In this document: positions 42,901 through 64,000 of the stretch, in pieces
How positions within the stretch are numbered: position 1 is the first letter of the stretch
How the letters are laid out: the number at the start of each line of letters is the position of its first letter
Source: Tubiluchus corallicola
Taxonomy: Eukaryota > Priapulida > Priapulimorpha > Priapulimorphida > Tubiluchidae
Reading direction: 5' to 3'
Length of the DNA stretch: 64,000 bases
NCBI GenBank assembly: GCA_030141605.1
Contig: JAQGDQ010000027.1
Location: 487,812 to 551,811, forward strand
Position numbers and translations under genes: made by a program
Notes under the pieces: model-generated
Told to the model about the DNA's origin: nothing
Databases searched by the model: none
What the model saw: the letters and a program-made list of their open reading frames with translations, nothing else

Positions 42901-45900
42901 GACATCAGTTGGACCTGAAATAGCCCACGATGATATAATCCTACAATTTCCTGCTGATGATTTGATAACTACAACAATGATTACAACAACAAGGACAATG
43001 TTATGAATTAAGTTTGAAGAAATCTATTTGTAGGCATCTACAGCTAATAAAAAAAGAAAAATTTCAGAACATTAAGTGACAAATGAATTTGGATTTGAAT
43101 TGAACTGATTTTGAATTTTTTATTTTTTTGTCTCATACAACAACAATATACAACAAAGTGTCAGTAAGAATGAATTTACTGACACTTGACTGTAATAATT
43201 AAAATGCAAACAATACATTTTATTGCAAATGACAGCAGGTGGCATTAATAACAATTATTTGATAACATATCACACTAATTGGAAAACAGACTTGCCTGTC
43301 ATTGAGACTTCCTGTGGAGAGAGGTTCGCACCCAAATTAGAGCACGTGCCGTCATTCTCTATTTTCAGTTCTTTATAATTTATACTTTTCGCTTCTATTT
43401 CGAAACCAACTACTCGGTATGTATTTCTGAAATTGTATAAGGTCAAGGTCACCGAACGTTGAAGAAAAACAAACAACATTTTTAGTGTTCACCCCCTAGT
43501 AAGGTCGCAATGCTTTTGCAATAGATGTCATGTATCCAAGACATGATCACGAGACACTCATTTGACCTACCAGAATCAGCGTTACCGTTATTTGAAAAAA
43601 TAAACATTGACTAGTTATGACTTTAACCAAACAAGACTGACATTACTAAAGTTAATAGGTGCATGAAACAAAAATGAAACTTCAAAGTAAATTTTCCAGA
43701 CGTAAGTCAGTTGATTCGGTAAACATGGACACTATCCTTAATAATGGTGTCAATAACCAAATTAGTATGTAATTCTCTTTTAAGTGTAAAAGAATTCTTG
43801 GCATATATTAAAATAGATTTTAACTGCCTTTATTCAGGTTGTAAATAATATCTCAGAAAATATCAACTTCCTCTTTACGAACCTCGTAGGGGTCAAGCCA
43901 TAATCCCCCAAAGTTGTGTAATAACAGGAAAATATTTAAATGAAGAACGCTTTAAACAGATTTCGTACAACTTTTGCACTTACTGCATGCAAGCATTTAC
44001 TTAAACAACATTTATTTATCTTAACTATATTACTTAATTCAAAAGCTGATCACTGAATAATTTCCGTCCTTAAATTTAAAATTTTAGTATTTTAAATTGA
44101 TATAAAATTTCATTATTTTTGTACACCTGCATGTGATCTCATTTGTATATCTTCCTTATTTTAAAATAGATTTACATCAATTTTAATGAGAAGTAAAACG
44201 AAAAAATCTACGAATAAACTATCAACAACACTTACGTAGTATCATCTTTGTGGTACTTAAGTTGAAATGATAAATGATTGTGTATATATACTTTTCCATC
44301 TGGTTTGACAAAGCCCAAGCGATAGCCATGCTCGTATTGTACTTCTGATGGATTATCCAACATAGTGTATTTTGTAGCACAAGGCAAGTTATCTATCAGT
44401 CTGAAAATAATTCATACTGTCAGATGGTGCTCATTTTTATCAAAATTAAGAAATAAAGCGAGATAACTATTTTCAAGGATAAGTGACAGTTTAAACATTT
44501 GTATGTTTTATTGTTATACATTTGCAACAGCCTAAAAATCAGAGCAAATCAATATCAGCAACAAACAGCAACAAACAAGATTGTAAATAAAAGCTAGGTA
44601 AATGTGTTTTAGCTTAAATTGATGTTCTAACAGATTCACAACATTTGTTACAAAACAGTTGAAACTTTTCTTAATAATAGACAGTTGGTTTATCTGTAGT
44701 TGGCTTTCAAAAATGGAATATAGACAAAAATACTTTATTCTAACACACATTTGTTTCCCCACACAATTCTTAGCACTGCAAAAGAATGTTTCATATTCAG
44801 AATGTTTCATACTTTTTACAGAACTACTGAAATTTAGAAATGACCAGTCTGTTTGCCGAAAACACATTGCCAAAAAATAAATAAGTTGATAATAGGTGCT
44901 GCTTAAAAGACTCACTTTGGGATAGATGAGTTATGACACAATTAACTAACTGAACCTATTAACCGATAGATGTAGTATTACTAGTATAGCAGTATGAGTC
45001 TTCTCTCTTCAGTTTAGTATGCACTGCAAGAGCTTTAAATGTCAGGTCTTTATGCATTATACTGTATGCTCTTATTTGCTCTATGATATTTATGCATGTG
45101 AATGTGCAAAGAAAATTGGTAGATTACTGCTGTGGCATAACAGCAACAGCTAACTGATTAAACGTACTATGAAAAGCAGCAACAGCTTCAAAAGGAAACC
45201 ACTAGGAGTGTGATTAAAAGTTTAGCCTCCAAAAATTTCTGGGCAAAGGGGTTAACTGCAGTGGAAGAGTGGATGACGGATTCAAAGCAAAAACACTACG
45301 CTGACATAGCAGCACATGATAAATGTACCGACTTACAGACAAAAAAGCACTTAACATGGTTGTTTCTAAGACTATTATAGTGCACAAAGTGAAGTAAAGA
45401 TGACAAAAAAGTAGTAAAAAGCTCTTTGCCAAAAGTTTTTGAGTCAATTAAGCGATTGATTCTACTAACTGTGAGTCCAATAAATGGTGCTCACTGAAAC
45501 AGCATTTGCTTATTATAGCAGACAAAATAAAAAGACAAAAAACATCTGGCACACTGCTACTGACAATAATAGTCAGACTTACATAACAGCATTATTGGAA
45601 GATGTGTTTTCCTATTACACGCACATTATACACGCCAAGATGAACGTGAAACTTTGATACTTACAAATGTACATAGTACTCGTGCTTAATTCTTTCAGCA
45701 ACTAAGTTCGATTGCTTCTCGTCCCAAGTCACAGCAGTGTTGGGCTTATTACATAAAACTTCACATGCTTTGCTCTCATCCATTTTAATTTTAAAAGGTG
45801 TGTTGACAATTCTGTCTCCTCTAAGCACCTCTCCTGAGAGTGATACGCAAAGTAAATAATATTAGTACCTATACCAGACAGTTACTACTCAGATTGTACA

Positions 45901-48900
45901 TAAAACATCAAAGACGTACAAAAGTTTTAAATAAAAAACGTTAATGACAGCAGATGTACGTTCATGAGTCTTGCTCTTGCTCACTAAATGAAGCAAGACA
46001 ATGTTAGATAGCGACACCATTATATTAAATTGCAAAATATAGGTTAAATCAACTATCTATAAATAATAGTTAGCTGTAAAAGTAATTACACAACTTTGTA
46101 TGCCGTGCACAAATATATTACAAAAAATTGTAAAATGTAAGTTAAAGATAGTTGATTTAATCTATAATCTTAATGTCAATATTATTATTCATGATGGAAC
46201 ATCTAGGTTGCATCCCAACTTTTTTACATTTTTCCTGTCTTTCAACTTTCCTACCATCAAAGTTTTAATTAATCATGAACTGACTAAATCATTTCTTTTA
46301 CAGCTAGTTATTCAAATAATGCATCTATAGGAAGAAATTTACAATTCCAATCTCACAAATTTCAAGCTCAAAATGCACTTTTTAAATTTTTTTTCATGAC
46401 CAAATGCAAAAATACACAAATGATTTCACAACCTTGGTTTGTGAAATAGACTTATTTCATATAGACTAATATAACACATGTTAAGGATATCTAAATGCAA
46501 ATCTATTGAATGCATTTAGCATCATAAAGAATAAATTAACATAGTAATTCGTACCTAAGTTCTCAGACTTATATTGCAAATCACCTGCTGGCTTACATAG
46601 TGGCAACGAGTAATACTCGTAAGGTAACTGAGTCTTAGAACTAGTCATTTTTACCGCCTGAAATGAAAACAATGTGTTTGTATAAAGTTAGTGATGGGAC
46701 GAAGCTTCGCTACTCTGGAGCATTGGATACAGAATCTGAATTTCGATTAGGATCCATTGCTTTAATTGCCTTGGATCCGATTCGGATTCTGTAAAAAAAA
46801 GGCGAAGCAGACTTCATAATTCGTGTCTACTCGGTTTAATGAGCAAATCCACTGCAAACCAGTGTTGTAAAATTTACAAGATTTCCTTCTTATCGGTTTA
46901 ATCCCTAACAAAATTTAAATATTTGCGATGTGCGCTTCCCCAAATTGACACAGTGTGGTAGCAAAGTTTCGCAAAAGTTATGTGCCATATCATCATTATT
47001 CATCAACTCACTTGAAAATTAAGAGTGAATTACAGATTTAGATCTGGTTCAGTTTTGGAAAATGGAAAAATGTGAAATTTGGATTCGATTCAGTTTTGGA
47101 AATGAAGCAAAAGTCAATTTCGGATTAACTCTCAACACTATAGCCTGAGATCAGAACATATTCTAGAAATTCCCAGATTTTCAACAGTGAAATTTGGCTA
47201 TCATTCTTTTATCTTATCAAGGTGTCAAACTGTAGAATAAGTTGCCTGAAGAATGGAGAGTGCGCAATAATTTAAACAAAATTAAAGGTTATGTAAAAAA
47301 ATATTTGAAAAACGCATTGTACGAATGTCAGTGCTGCACAACATGTAAGTATACTTGCCATTTAACTTGCAGAGTTACCTACAAAATTATAATCTTGTAT
47401 AAAAATTTTCTGAAATTGTCAACACTATAACTATTCTATAAACCAATACACAACTGCTTAATTGATCAATTTCCTTGTAAACCTTCATGTTGAAATATTT
47501 TACATTTGTAATTATCCTGTAAAAAGTCATCTAAACCATTTGTGATTGAACCAACTTGTCATGAATCTCTTACAAACCCATACTAAACACAATGTAACTT
47601 GTATTTTACCATTTCTACCAAAATGTGTACTGCCCATAGGTGGCAGCTCTGTAACATAGTACGTGTTCTTGCCAATCTAGTACTCCGTTCATACCTTAGC
47701 GTGCTTTGTATAGTTTTTTATTTCGTTTTATTTGTTGGAAAATAGCCTTTGGCTAATGTTATCTTTAAAATATTCACAGTAAATAAAATTTTTTACTACT
47801 ATACTATTACTACATATGTACTTACCTTTACTTCAATAGTGTCACCTGCATTGAACTCTACAGGAGCAACACCAGGAACATAAAATCCATAAACTTTTGC
47901 AGCAGATGTTAATAAAAGGCATAAAAACCATACACGAGAGGTACCTTGAATTTTCACCTACAACAAAGCAAAATCAGACTGCATTAATTTAACTTTGTCT
48001 ATCCTGTCTAATCTACTTTAACTAATTCATTTTCTACAGTATTCTCGTATAAATGCCTGATTATCTTGTTTCAATTTGACAGTCCATACAGACGTGTCCT
48101 AAAAGTTGTATAAACTAAGACTAATGAACACATTTTCCTTTATAGCTAATAATAATGGTTTTCTTTTGCAGAATAATATTAATTCTCCACAGATGTTTAT
48201 CAATATCTGAAATGTTTGACTGATTTGATTATTTATTGAAATGTGCTCTTCTGTATGATGATGTTTTAAAATGGTTTTGATTTGTGGTAATATGTATAGG
48301 GTCAGCGTGATTTGCTAGTCTGTGTGAATTTACGCTAATGTTATTTTTATTTATTGTTATTGATGTGTTGTATGCTTATATTTGCAACTGTTGCACTTGA
48401 ATGTTATACTCTATTATAAAGTTTAATGGCCAAGTTATTTACCATTTCCACAGACTTGGTGTTAGTCCATGGCACTTTATAGGCTTATCGTTAACACAAA
48501 AGTTACTGAAAATTTGATTGTTGTATTTTTGTTTGACTAATTTATTCATTCTTTATAGACTTCACAAACAAAAGTTTGAAATCTTATAATCAAATAATAC
48601 AGAGTGCCCATGATTGTAATATAATTACTTTTTGCAGCTAAAGGCGTAAAGCAGCTTATTATGTGGGCAGTATTAATTCCACCTAATGTTTGCTCTCCCA
48701 CCTTATATAAATCAAAAAATAAGAACAATACAAAAACTTACTACCTAATTTGTTAACCATTTTTCTTACTCCCATCAGCCTGTCCACAGGTATTAATAAT
48801 AATATTCAGGTAGGCCTATCCCCCTATATCACATGAGCACAAATTTAGTATAGTAATACTGAAAATAAGCCTAGTTAAAAAAAGCATAATTTGAAAAATT

Positions 48901-49167
48901 TGAACATCAAAAGGCGACAATATACCATCAGTAATGTTATAATGCCACTATCAGCAATGATCATGCACCCTACGTAATCAGAAGACAGCACTAAAAACAT
49001 GCAACTTTTTTTTGTAGAAAGTAAGTGCTACTTGAGTTTAACACTCAGTGAACATCCACAAATAGTGTATACTAAAAAGCTCAAACAATGCGTAAATACT
49101 CTACTAGTGTGCACATAATCTTTGAAATTATCAAATTAATTGAAAATCTTACCGAATAAGACGCCAT
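36969..49167 (-). CDS. TM9SF4: Transmembrane 9 superfamily member 4 (TM9SF4), 16 exons
   Basis: Exons in transcript order: 49167-49153, 47957-47826, 46657-46555, 45833-45665, 44400-44236, 43426-43296, 42914-42688, 42459-42327, 41466-41309, 40956-40873, 40038-39943, 39240-39161, 38923-38860, 38084-37965, 37389-37300, 37118-36969. They total 1917 nt and encode 638 residues; human TM9SF4 has 642. This nonaspanin is a Golgi/endosomal nine-helix protein that helps sort glycine-rich membrane proteins. A signal sequence ([12 protein letters not shown]) precedes the conserved [12 protein letters not shown]. Then come [30 protein letters not shown], the luminal domain, [73 protein letters not shown] and [20 protein letters not shown]. 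The tail ends KIYAAVKID, a C-terminal COPI/Golgi-retention type signal. KID, not KMD, and the N-terminal motifs favour TM9SF4 over TM9SF2. One intron (43295-42915) has a GC donor. Confidence 0.95.
37801..37890 (+). repeat. Dispersed repeat, copy 1, in a TM9SF4 intron
   Basis: About 85 bp is strongly similar, in the same orientation, to 40134-40225. Shared words include GTGTCAGATA, GGCA(A/G)TTTCAGCAAG and TGAAGACCGTCGTGATT. Copy 1 is in the intron between the exons at 37389 and 37965. The repeat type is unknown. Confidence 0.7.
38131..38310 (+). repeat. Exact 90 bp tandem duplication in a TM9SF4 intron
   Basis: Positions 38131-38220 and 38221-38310 are identical over all 90 bases (unit begins GCATATTTTCCAGTCAGTTC). 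Because 90 is a multiple of three, an open frame passes through both copies (38100-38393), but nothing else suggests coding. Perfect identity means a very recent duplication or an assembly artefact. Confidence 0.98.
39341..39790. repeat. Possible DNA-transposon relic with a repeated 14 bp word
   Basis: GTGCTTAGGGCCTC occurs at 39365-39378 and again, in direct orientation, at 39767-39780. The word resembles subterminal sequence of hAT-type MITEs. Element ends and target duplication are not clear. Confidence 0.35.
40134..40225 (+). repeat. Dispersed repeat, copy 2, in a TM9SF4 intron
   Basis: Partner of 37801-37890, in the same orientation, with about three quarters of positions identical by eye. 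It lies in the intron just upstream (in transcript sense) of the exon 40038-39943. Confidence 0.7.
41868..42038. mobile_element. Short pogo/Tigger-like MITE in a TM9SF4 intron
   Basis: A 171 bp element begins CAGTAAAACTTCTTTACACC after TA (41866-41867) and ends CGTTAGAACAAGGTTTGACTG before TA (42039-42040; end quoted loosely). The ends are imperfect inverted repeats. The interior contains GGCGTTATAACGAGGTGCAT and GGCATTATAAAGTG, typical of such elements. No coding capacity. Confidence 0.7.
42915..43295 (-). other. GC-AG intron of TM9SF4
   Basis: The exon ends ...ATGACAG and the intron begins GCAAGT, which is the known consensus of GC-AG introns (AG|GCAAGT). The acceptor TTTCAG precedes GTCCAACTGATG. 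Joining at this site keeps the frame (Met-Thr-Gly-Pro-Thr-Asp), and no GT donor nearby does so as well. Confidence 0.85.
44890..45496. mobile_element. Degraded pogo-like MITE in a TM9SF4 intron
   Basis: The left part is homologous to 1745-1890. The left end AGGTGCTGCTTAAAAGACTC pairs imperfectly with the right end, read on the minus strand, GAGCACCATTTATTGGACTC. Terminal bases are worn and the TA flanks are not preserved. Confidence 0.5.
46689..47140. repeat. Possible hAT-derived relic in a TM9SF4 intron
   Basis: The left end TAGTGATGGGACGAAG is typical of hAT elements. The right end, read on the minus strand, is TAGTGTTGAGAGTTAATCCG, a weak inverted match. The 8 bp flanks do not match. The interior has repeated GGATTCGATTCAG/GGATCCGATTCGG-like words. 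Confidence 0.4.
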
Positions 49168-50058
49168 TTTGGCTTTCTGTCGCGTGTCAGTGACGTCACT
49201 GCAAGACTGAAACGGAAACATAAACGGAAATACTCAAGCGTATGCCGATTTTTAGAGGTAAACAGGTTATACAATTTTTGCGTATAAAATTGTTAAATTT
49301 TACTTGTGATGATATCCAATTAACAACTAACTTCTAAGGAAGACTAATACAGAACAGTTGCACTCTCACATTTTTTTATAGAAATTTGAAATTAATTATT
49401 TTTCCAATTTTATAAAATTAGTACAATACATTAAAATAAGAATACTGTCAATTAGTTATGAAATTTTAGTATAACCATAGGTAAGGAGCATCTGATTAAC
49501 CACCACGAAATTTACTACATGTATAGCTATAAACATTGTAATTGTTGGAATATACTTATTATATTTTATTATATATATATTATAATATATATATTATAAA
49601 TTATATATGTATACATAATTTTTATAATTTAGCCAAGCTTGACAGGTAAATTGCTTTACGAATGTTAAAAAACATAATGGACATAATAAACTGTGTGACA
49701 TTCTAATTTTATCTAATTACATAATTAATTCCATAATTACATTCTAATTACATAATCTCTTTAACAGTTTTTTTACTGGTAAGCTGAATAAAATCATGCC
49801 CTAGCTATAAAATACCTATATGCATGCATACGGATCGCAGGCCATTGTTTTGTAGCATTTTTATACGTATTATGCTTATAGGTTTCTCACCTACGCACCC
49901 CTACACATTTTAATAAATTAGTTTCGTTCATCGTCAACAGAGTGCGCTTTCTGATCTACCTTTCGCATGGTGGACGAGCTGCAATTTAGTTTGTTTTAAG
50001 CTTCGTAAAGTTTCTGGCTCACCGCTGTTCACGTAGTTGATTAAGTCGGCCAGAAAAG
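49168..50058. promoter_or_regulatory. Divergent promoter region of TM9SF4 and RPS20
   Basis: TM9SF4 (-) and RPS20 (+) start head to head about 890 bp apart. Near TM9SF4 there is a perfect CRE/ATF palindrome, TGACGTCA (49191-49198), 24 bp before its ATG, so it may lie in a very short leader or at the start site. Its ATG context, CAAAATGGCGTC, resembles the YY1/TISU initiator element. An AT-only run spans about 49560-49625. Near RPS20 a pyrimidine tract (CTACCTTTC, 49956-49964) could be a 5'TOP-like start. If so, an upstream ATG at 49967 with stop at 49997-49999 would form a ten-codon uORF. Confidence 0.45.
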
Positions 50059-52481
<2,423 letters not shown>

Positions 52482-53196
52482 TTCATAGAAAAATTGGTTT
52501 AACAGTAAAAAAATGATCGAAAAGTCAGTTAATAAATTATCCTGATGGCAGAAATGTTTGCTGTTGTGTATTTTTTATTTATGGAGCTTGATCTTAAATA
52601 ATTGTAATTTGTTGCATGCCTTGGTTATGGGCAACTTTTGCGCGCTTGGTGGAAGTGTAGGATGTTTGCCTGTGGAATAATTAACTAGACAATCACTTTG
52701 TGTTTATGCAGTCAGCTGCTATTTGGCAAAGTACATTAAAATTGTTTGGTAGTGGTAGCAGTAACATGGCCCAGAAGCCAGTAATTTCTGGCTTATAATT
52801 TGAAATTCTAACTTTAGAGTTGTGCTTACGTATATTATGTAATAGACATTTGCAATTGATGGTAATGACAGTTGGTGCTAAAAGTTTGGCTAACTCTTTG
52901 CTGTTCGAATCATTTTCAAGTGATCTCTGAAATCTGATGTTTTGTTTACACTGTTCGAGTCCATGGTTTCATTTTACAATCATTTCCTAGTACAGTTTTT
53001 TTCATTCAGTAATACCAAATTTTGAGTTTTTCAAAATTTCATTTAGTCTGGATGAAGTTTAATTAACTTCATTGACCAGCTTCTCCTCTCATCATCGTTA
53101 GTTCTCATAAGCAGTGACCGTAGCGTTTACTAAATCTCTACCTGCTTGACATTGACCACCTGTAAGGCCATGACTCTCTATTCGGCAATTTTTTCA
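52482..53196. other. RPS20 3' UTR and downstream DNA
   Basis: AATAAA at 52531-52536 ends the likely RPS20 transcript. No gene was recognised in the remainder. Confidence 0.5.
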
Positions 53197-53632
53197 TGCT
53201 TATTTTTTCCATACTTTCAGTTTTTAACTTTACTCACAAACCTTGGTCAAATTCCCCTATCAATAAGACCCCATCTGAAACTACTACTTTAATACTACTA
53301 TTACATATAATAATCCTAATTACTGAATAATTGCACTGTTTTGTTTACATTTATTTATTTAACTTTATTGTTTTTTGTTTTCAGTTCTTTTTTGATAATT
53401 TGTATCATTTGTGCTACTTTTTTTCTTATTTTTTGTTATCTACAGCATCACCGTTTATTTTTAATGTATTAATCTATCAATAAGAAAGGGCAGGAGACTA
53501 GATGACCCTATGGTCCTTTTCTGTCCTGCTCCATGATTATAATTACTTAATATTTAACAAACTTTTGATGTAAAACTCTATATTGGAGAAAATAAATGTT
53601 CTATGTCTATGCTCTATGAAGTTATCATTATA
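53197..53632 (-). repeat. 430 bp dispersed repeat downstream of RPS20, inverted
   Basis: Inverted partner of 50101-50534. It ends on the right with ATGTTCTATGTCTATGCTCT, a degenerate TCTATG tail. The two copies bracket RPS20 exons 2-4. Confidence 0.85.
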
Positions 53633-54039
53633 ACGTTTGGAATGTAATAATGATATTACTTCATTAACTTTTAATTTGATGCTGTCTGAAGTAACTGTCG
53701 TTCTAAAATTCTAATAATCTACCATCTGCCGTACATTCACAATTCTGACAGGCCGCAGTCATGAAGTGTCGTAGTCATGGTTAACGTTATAATAATGATG
53801 GCTTCAACACATAGGTGGCACCAAATATTTTGGCCACGCGGCTTGCGCTGACGCCGGGTAATTACTTTTCTGGTGTAGCGATTTAATGTTTTTTTGGTGT
53901 TATCACGCTATATTTAGGTAAAGTTTCTGGTTTAGGATTTTAGTAGGTTACGGTATTATAGACATAATGTTTTCATTTAATGTTATTTAAAATATTTTTT
54001 CTTATAAGCCTTTGCAATGTGATCCAGTTCAATCTGTTT
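53633..54039. other. Intergenic DNA between RPS20 repeats
   Basis: No recognisable gene or repeat. Confidence 0.4.
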
Positions 54040-54250
54040 TGACCTAGGCATAGACATAGACATTTTTATTTATCTCCTCATTTACACCATAGTATACAAA
54101 TTCACAATTATTTTTATAGTTATTGATTAAAAAGGATAAATTAAATATATAGGAAAGAGTTAGGGGGTGCAGAAGAAAGGGTAGCGAAAGACCAATTGGT
54201 CATCGAGTCAGCTACCCTTCTAAGGTCAGTGTAGATTTTAAAAAAATTGT
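54040..54250 (+). repeat. Second dispersed-repeat family with a CATAGA-type end
   Basis: The segment starts CATAGACATAGACATTTTTA, recalling the hexanucleotide end of the RPS20-flanking repeats, but the interior is different. An imperfect hairpin, AAGGGTAGC...GCTACCCTT, spans 54178-54221. Probably a SINE or LINE 3' end. Confidence 0.4.
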
Positions 54251-55981
54251 AGTGCTGCTATTAACATGAATTTATGGGGGAATACATTAAACATGAAAGC
54301 GAAATAACTAAATAAACTATGCAACAAAGAAATAAAATGAAAAATATGAAATGATGATTAACAAAATGTAGAGCACTTAACTAATCGATTAAAACATAAA
54401 AACTAGAAACAAGTCAAACCAAAAAAAAAAACATGAATAATAAATCAGTGAATGAAACAAAATATGCATGATAAACTCAAACAAAATATAATGAAACAAA
54501 GATATGCAACTGTATCAAATTATGTTAAGCATAATGATAAAATACTATGAAATGCAAGAGCTAGTGCAAAAAAGTGGGGCAAACAAAATATGTAGGCCTT
54601 ATTCATGAACAGTCTTATTAAATTTTTACGTACTGCAATGATTTATCATTAATAAATTCAGAGAGACGGTACAGCGGGAAAATCATACATTCGTCGAGTC
54701 AAGCTATACCTAACCATGGGCGCCGGCAGGCGGATGCACTGACGCACGTGCGTCCACAGAATTTCTTAAAAAAGATTTTTTTATGGCTAAATAAAGTTTT
54801 TTAGCAGTAAACCAAGAAACACACCAACCCCTTGTTTTGTTGCGCAGTCTCCGGACAGTCAGCTGATTTGCATAGTGAAGTTATTTTTATGTATATCACT
54901 TACATAGTGTCGAATCTCATCGATTTCCGTTGTCTAGACAATTTTTAGCTAACTGTAACTACATTTAGGGGGTGGGGCCCAAGGGACCTGCGCCCCCCTT
55001 TCACAGTAGTAGTGAAATTATGAGTCACGAGTTTGAGGTGAACTTGCCTGAGGAAATAGCTTCTAGCAACTGCAAAATGGTCTAAAATACAGTAAAATGC
55101 ATGTGTAGCCGAGACATTCTGTCGTTTAGCTGTGTCCAGTGGGAAAAATTAGCACGCATGTAAACATATTAAATTTTTCATGAACAGTGGGTGGGCTGTA
55201 AACTTGACATGTTTGACTATCCGCATTTTACTGGATAGATAATCTTGACACTAAATAAATTAAGCTTAAGTAATGGGTCATCTGCATTGCAGTGTGTTAC
55301 AAACTTGCTTTTAAAATATATGACTACTACAATAGAATACAATGAATAATAGCTAGGTAAATGTAGGTAAAATGTATTTATTAAAGCAGGATTTTTCATG
55401 TCTGAGGAAGTCTATATACTAGAATTTAGATCTCATTTGAGGCTTCCAAAATGTCCTTAAATACAGGAAAAAGCTTACAATGCTCCCCCACGCCCTCTAG
55501 CTGCTTGTGCATCCAATTTTTTAACCTCTGGCAGCGCCCACGTCTCTAACTCAACTAAAGTTAATATATTATAATAACAGAAAAAATAATAGTGACAGCA
55601 GATAAAAAGCCAAAAGCATACAAAATCAATTGCATAATTATAATCTATACTTTGAAATATATTATTAGAGCCACTAGCAACATAAATTGTACTATCTGTA
55701 ACTTCTAGCAAAGATATTGCGATGGATTATGTCCATCTAGTGTAGCTTTCGTCAATTGTTGCATTATGTTTAAAAAAGATAAGACAGCTGAAATTGTCAA
55801 TGGTGTTCACCTGTTAGTATGTCTTGTCTTATTACACTGGTATACTGTTTTCTCTTTTGAGAGTATTATTGTTTTCATTTGTTACAGATATTTGCTCAAC
55901 AACCTGTCACTGCCCCCTGTGAACTGTAGACAAAGTTACAATAGTGTGCACTAAATACAAGAGACATATTGATCCATAAGT
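54251..55981. other. Intergenic and STT3A upstream region with GC-rich repeat patches
   Basis: Mostly AT-rich. GC-rich patches occur at 54711-54765 (GGGCGCCGGCAGGCGGATGC), 54965-55005 (GGGGTGGGGCCCAAGGGACC) and 55485-55550, and look like eroded DNA-transposon termini. A pyrimidine tract ending ACAG at about 55888 could be a 5' UTR acceptor for STT3A. No gene was recognised. Confidence 0.4.
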
Positions 55982-63089
<7,108 letters not shown>

Positions 63090-64000
63090 GTAAAGTTAAA
63101 TGTTGTTATTTTTAAGTGATTTTTTGATAATAAGTAAATAATACTACTACCACTTTTATATTGCAGCTGCTAGATTAGAGTAAGCTCATTACCAATTAGT
63201 AAAACAGTCTCCACTTACCATATGTGAGAAAGACATGTTTATCACTGTTAATACTAGTATCTTGAAGAAAGCTAAGATAATAAAAGCAGACTATTGAAGC
63301 AAGTCAGTAAAACAAGATGATCTTGAATTTATATTGGGATTTGCACTTTTTTAAGTAAACTAAGGTAAAAAGAAGCATTCTCTTCTTTTAGATGTCAATT
63401 TTTCCCTGCAACTAAGGGCTTTGCAGAATGATGCAAGTGACTCCAGCATTAAATCTGTGTTTGATTAGCTGTTCTTTTGTTAATCGTGAAATATCTCAAT
63501 AAATTGAATGCCTTATTCTGTAGTTTAGTTTTCAGGTCAAGCACTTCATGTATATTAGGAATTTTTTACTGGTGATCTCATAAAAACTTTAAAAAACTAT
63601 TATGGGATAAGGCTTAGGAAAACATAGTACATTTAATTAAGTACTAATGAAAATTAACTCGTTGAGGAAATTTGACTCTAGTGATGGACGATTTTAAAAT
63701 TCTGTAATTTGATTATAATCATGTTCTTGTAATTCGATATCACGATTAAGCTTTTGCGTCATTTTTTTAGTGTTTTAGCCATGTTTTTTAAACATTGCAG
63801 CACTGAAATATAGCCTATAAACTTCTTCATGGCTTTCATTACTGTCTGCCATTTTCATGCTTGCAAACTATTTTTATTGACACACACCACACATATCACA
63901 TGAAAACGAAATTGAAGCCCGCAGTTTGCAACACTGTAGTTTGCAATTATGTGCATTGTGTAAGGTGAGAAAAACGACGAAAAAATGCAAAGACTCCATT
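63090..64000 (+). other. STT3A intron 10 (incomplete)
   Basis: The donor GTAAAG at 63090 follows the codons for RNE, and no later STT3A exon appears before the window ends. A TAGTGATGGACGA word at about 63679 resembles a hAT-type left end and may begin another element that runs past the edge. Confidence 0.6.

Overview
This is nuclear DNA of an intron-rich, AT-rich animal, most likely a slowly evolving invertebrate. Conserved metazoan proteins are split by many GT-AG introns full of short transposon relics, and there is no prokaryotic gene organisation. I cannot name the phylum from the sequence. All exon models were built by hand from splice motifs, reading phase and remembered family proteins. 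Every complete model has a CDS length divisible by three and a family-typical protein length.

Layout: (1) 527-6297 (+), the 3' part of an SLC17A9-like vesicular nucleotide transporter, 9 exons. (2) 6298-8920, 3' UTR and intergenic DNA with a ~600 bp fold-back repeat. (3) 8921-9928 (-), THOC6, intronless CDS. (4) 13018-13710 (-), mitochondrial CLPP, intronless CDS. (5) 14.7-19.1 kb, a mobile-element island: a 912 bp terminal-inverted-repeat element with a 5 bp target duplication, and a decayed non-LTR retrotransposon carrying a nested SINE-like insert. (6) 20891-22846 (+), CDT1, intronless CDS. (7) 24804-35864 (+), ELP3, 14 exons. (8) 36969-49167 (-), TM9SF4, 16 exons. (9) 50059-52481 (+), RPS20/uS10, 4 exons. 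(10) 55982-63089 (+), STT3A, first 10 exons; the gene runs off the right edge.

The eight genes are unrelated housekeeping functions: vesicular nucleotide loading, mRNA export, mitochondrial proteolysis, replication licensing, tRNA wobble modification, Golgi/endosomal membrane protein sorting, translation, and N-glycosylation. They do not form a pathway cluster.

The main oddities are: three consecutive intronless genes, each with a splice acceptor exactly 25 nt before its ATG; an apparently unassigned TIR element rich in palindromes; several MITE families with legible target duplications (hAT-like, pogo-like); a 430 bp inverted repeat pair bracketing the RPS20 coding exons; an exact 90 bp tandem duplication in a TM9SF4 intron; and a GC-AG intron in TM9SF4. 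I found no strong candidate for a wholly new biological system. No tRNA, rRNA, CRISPR array or gene of viral origin was recognised.
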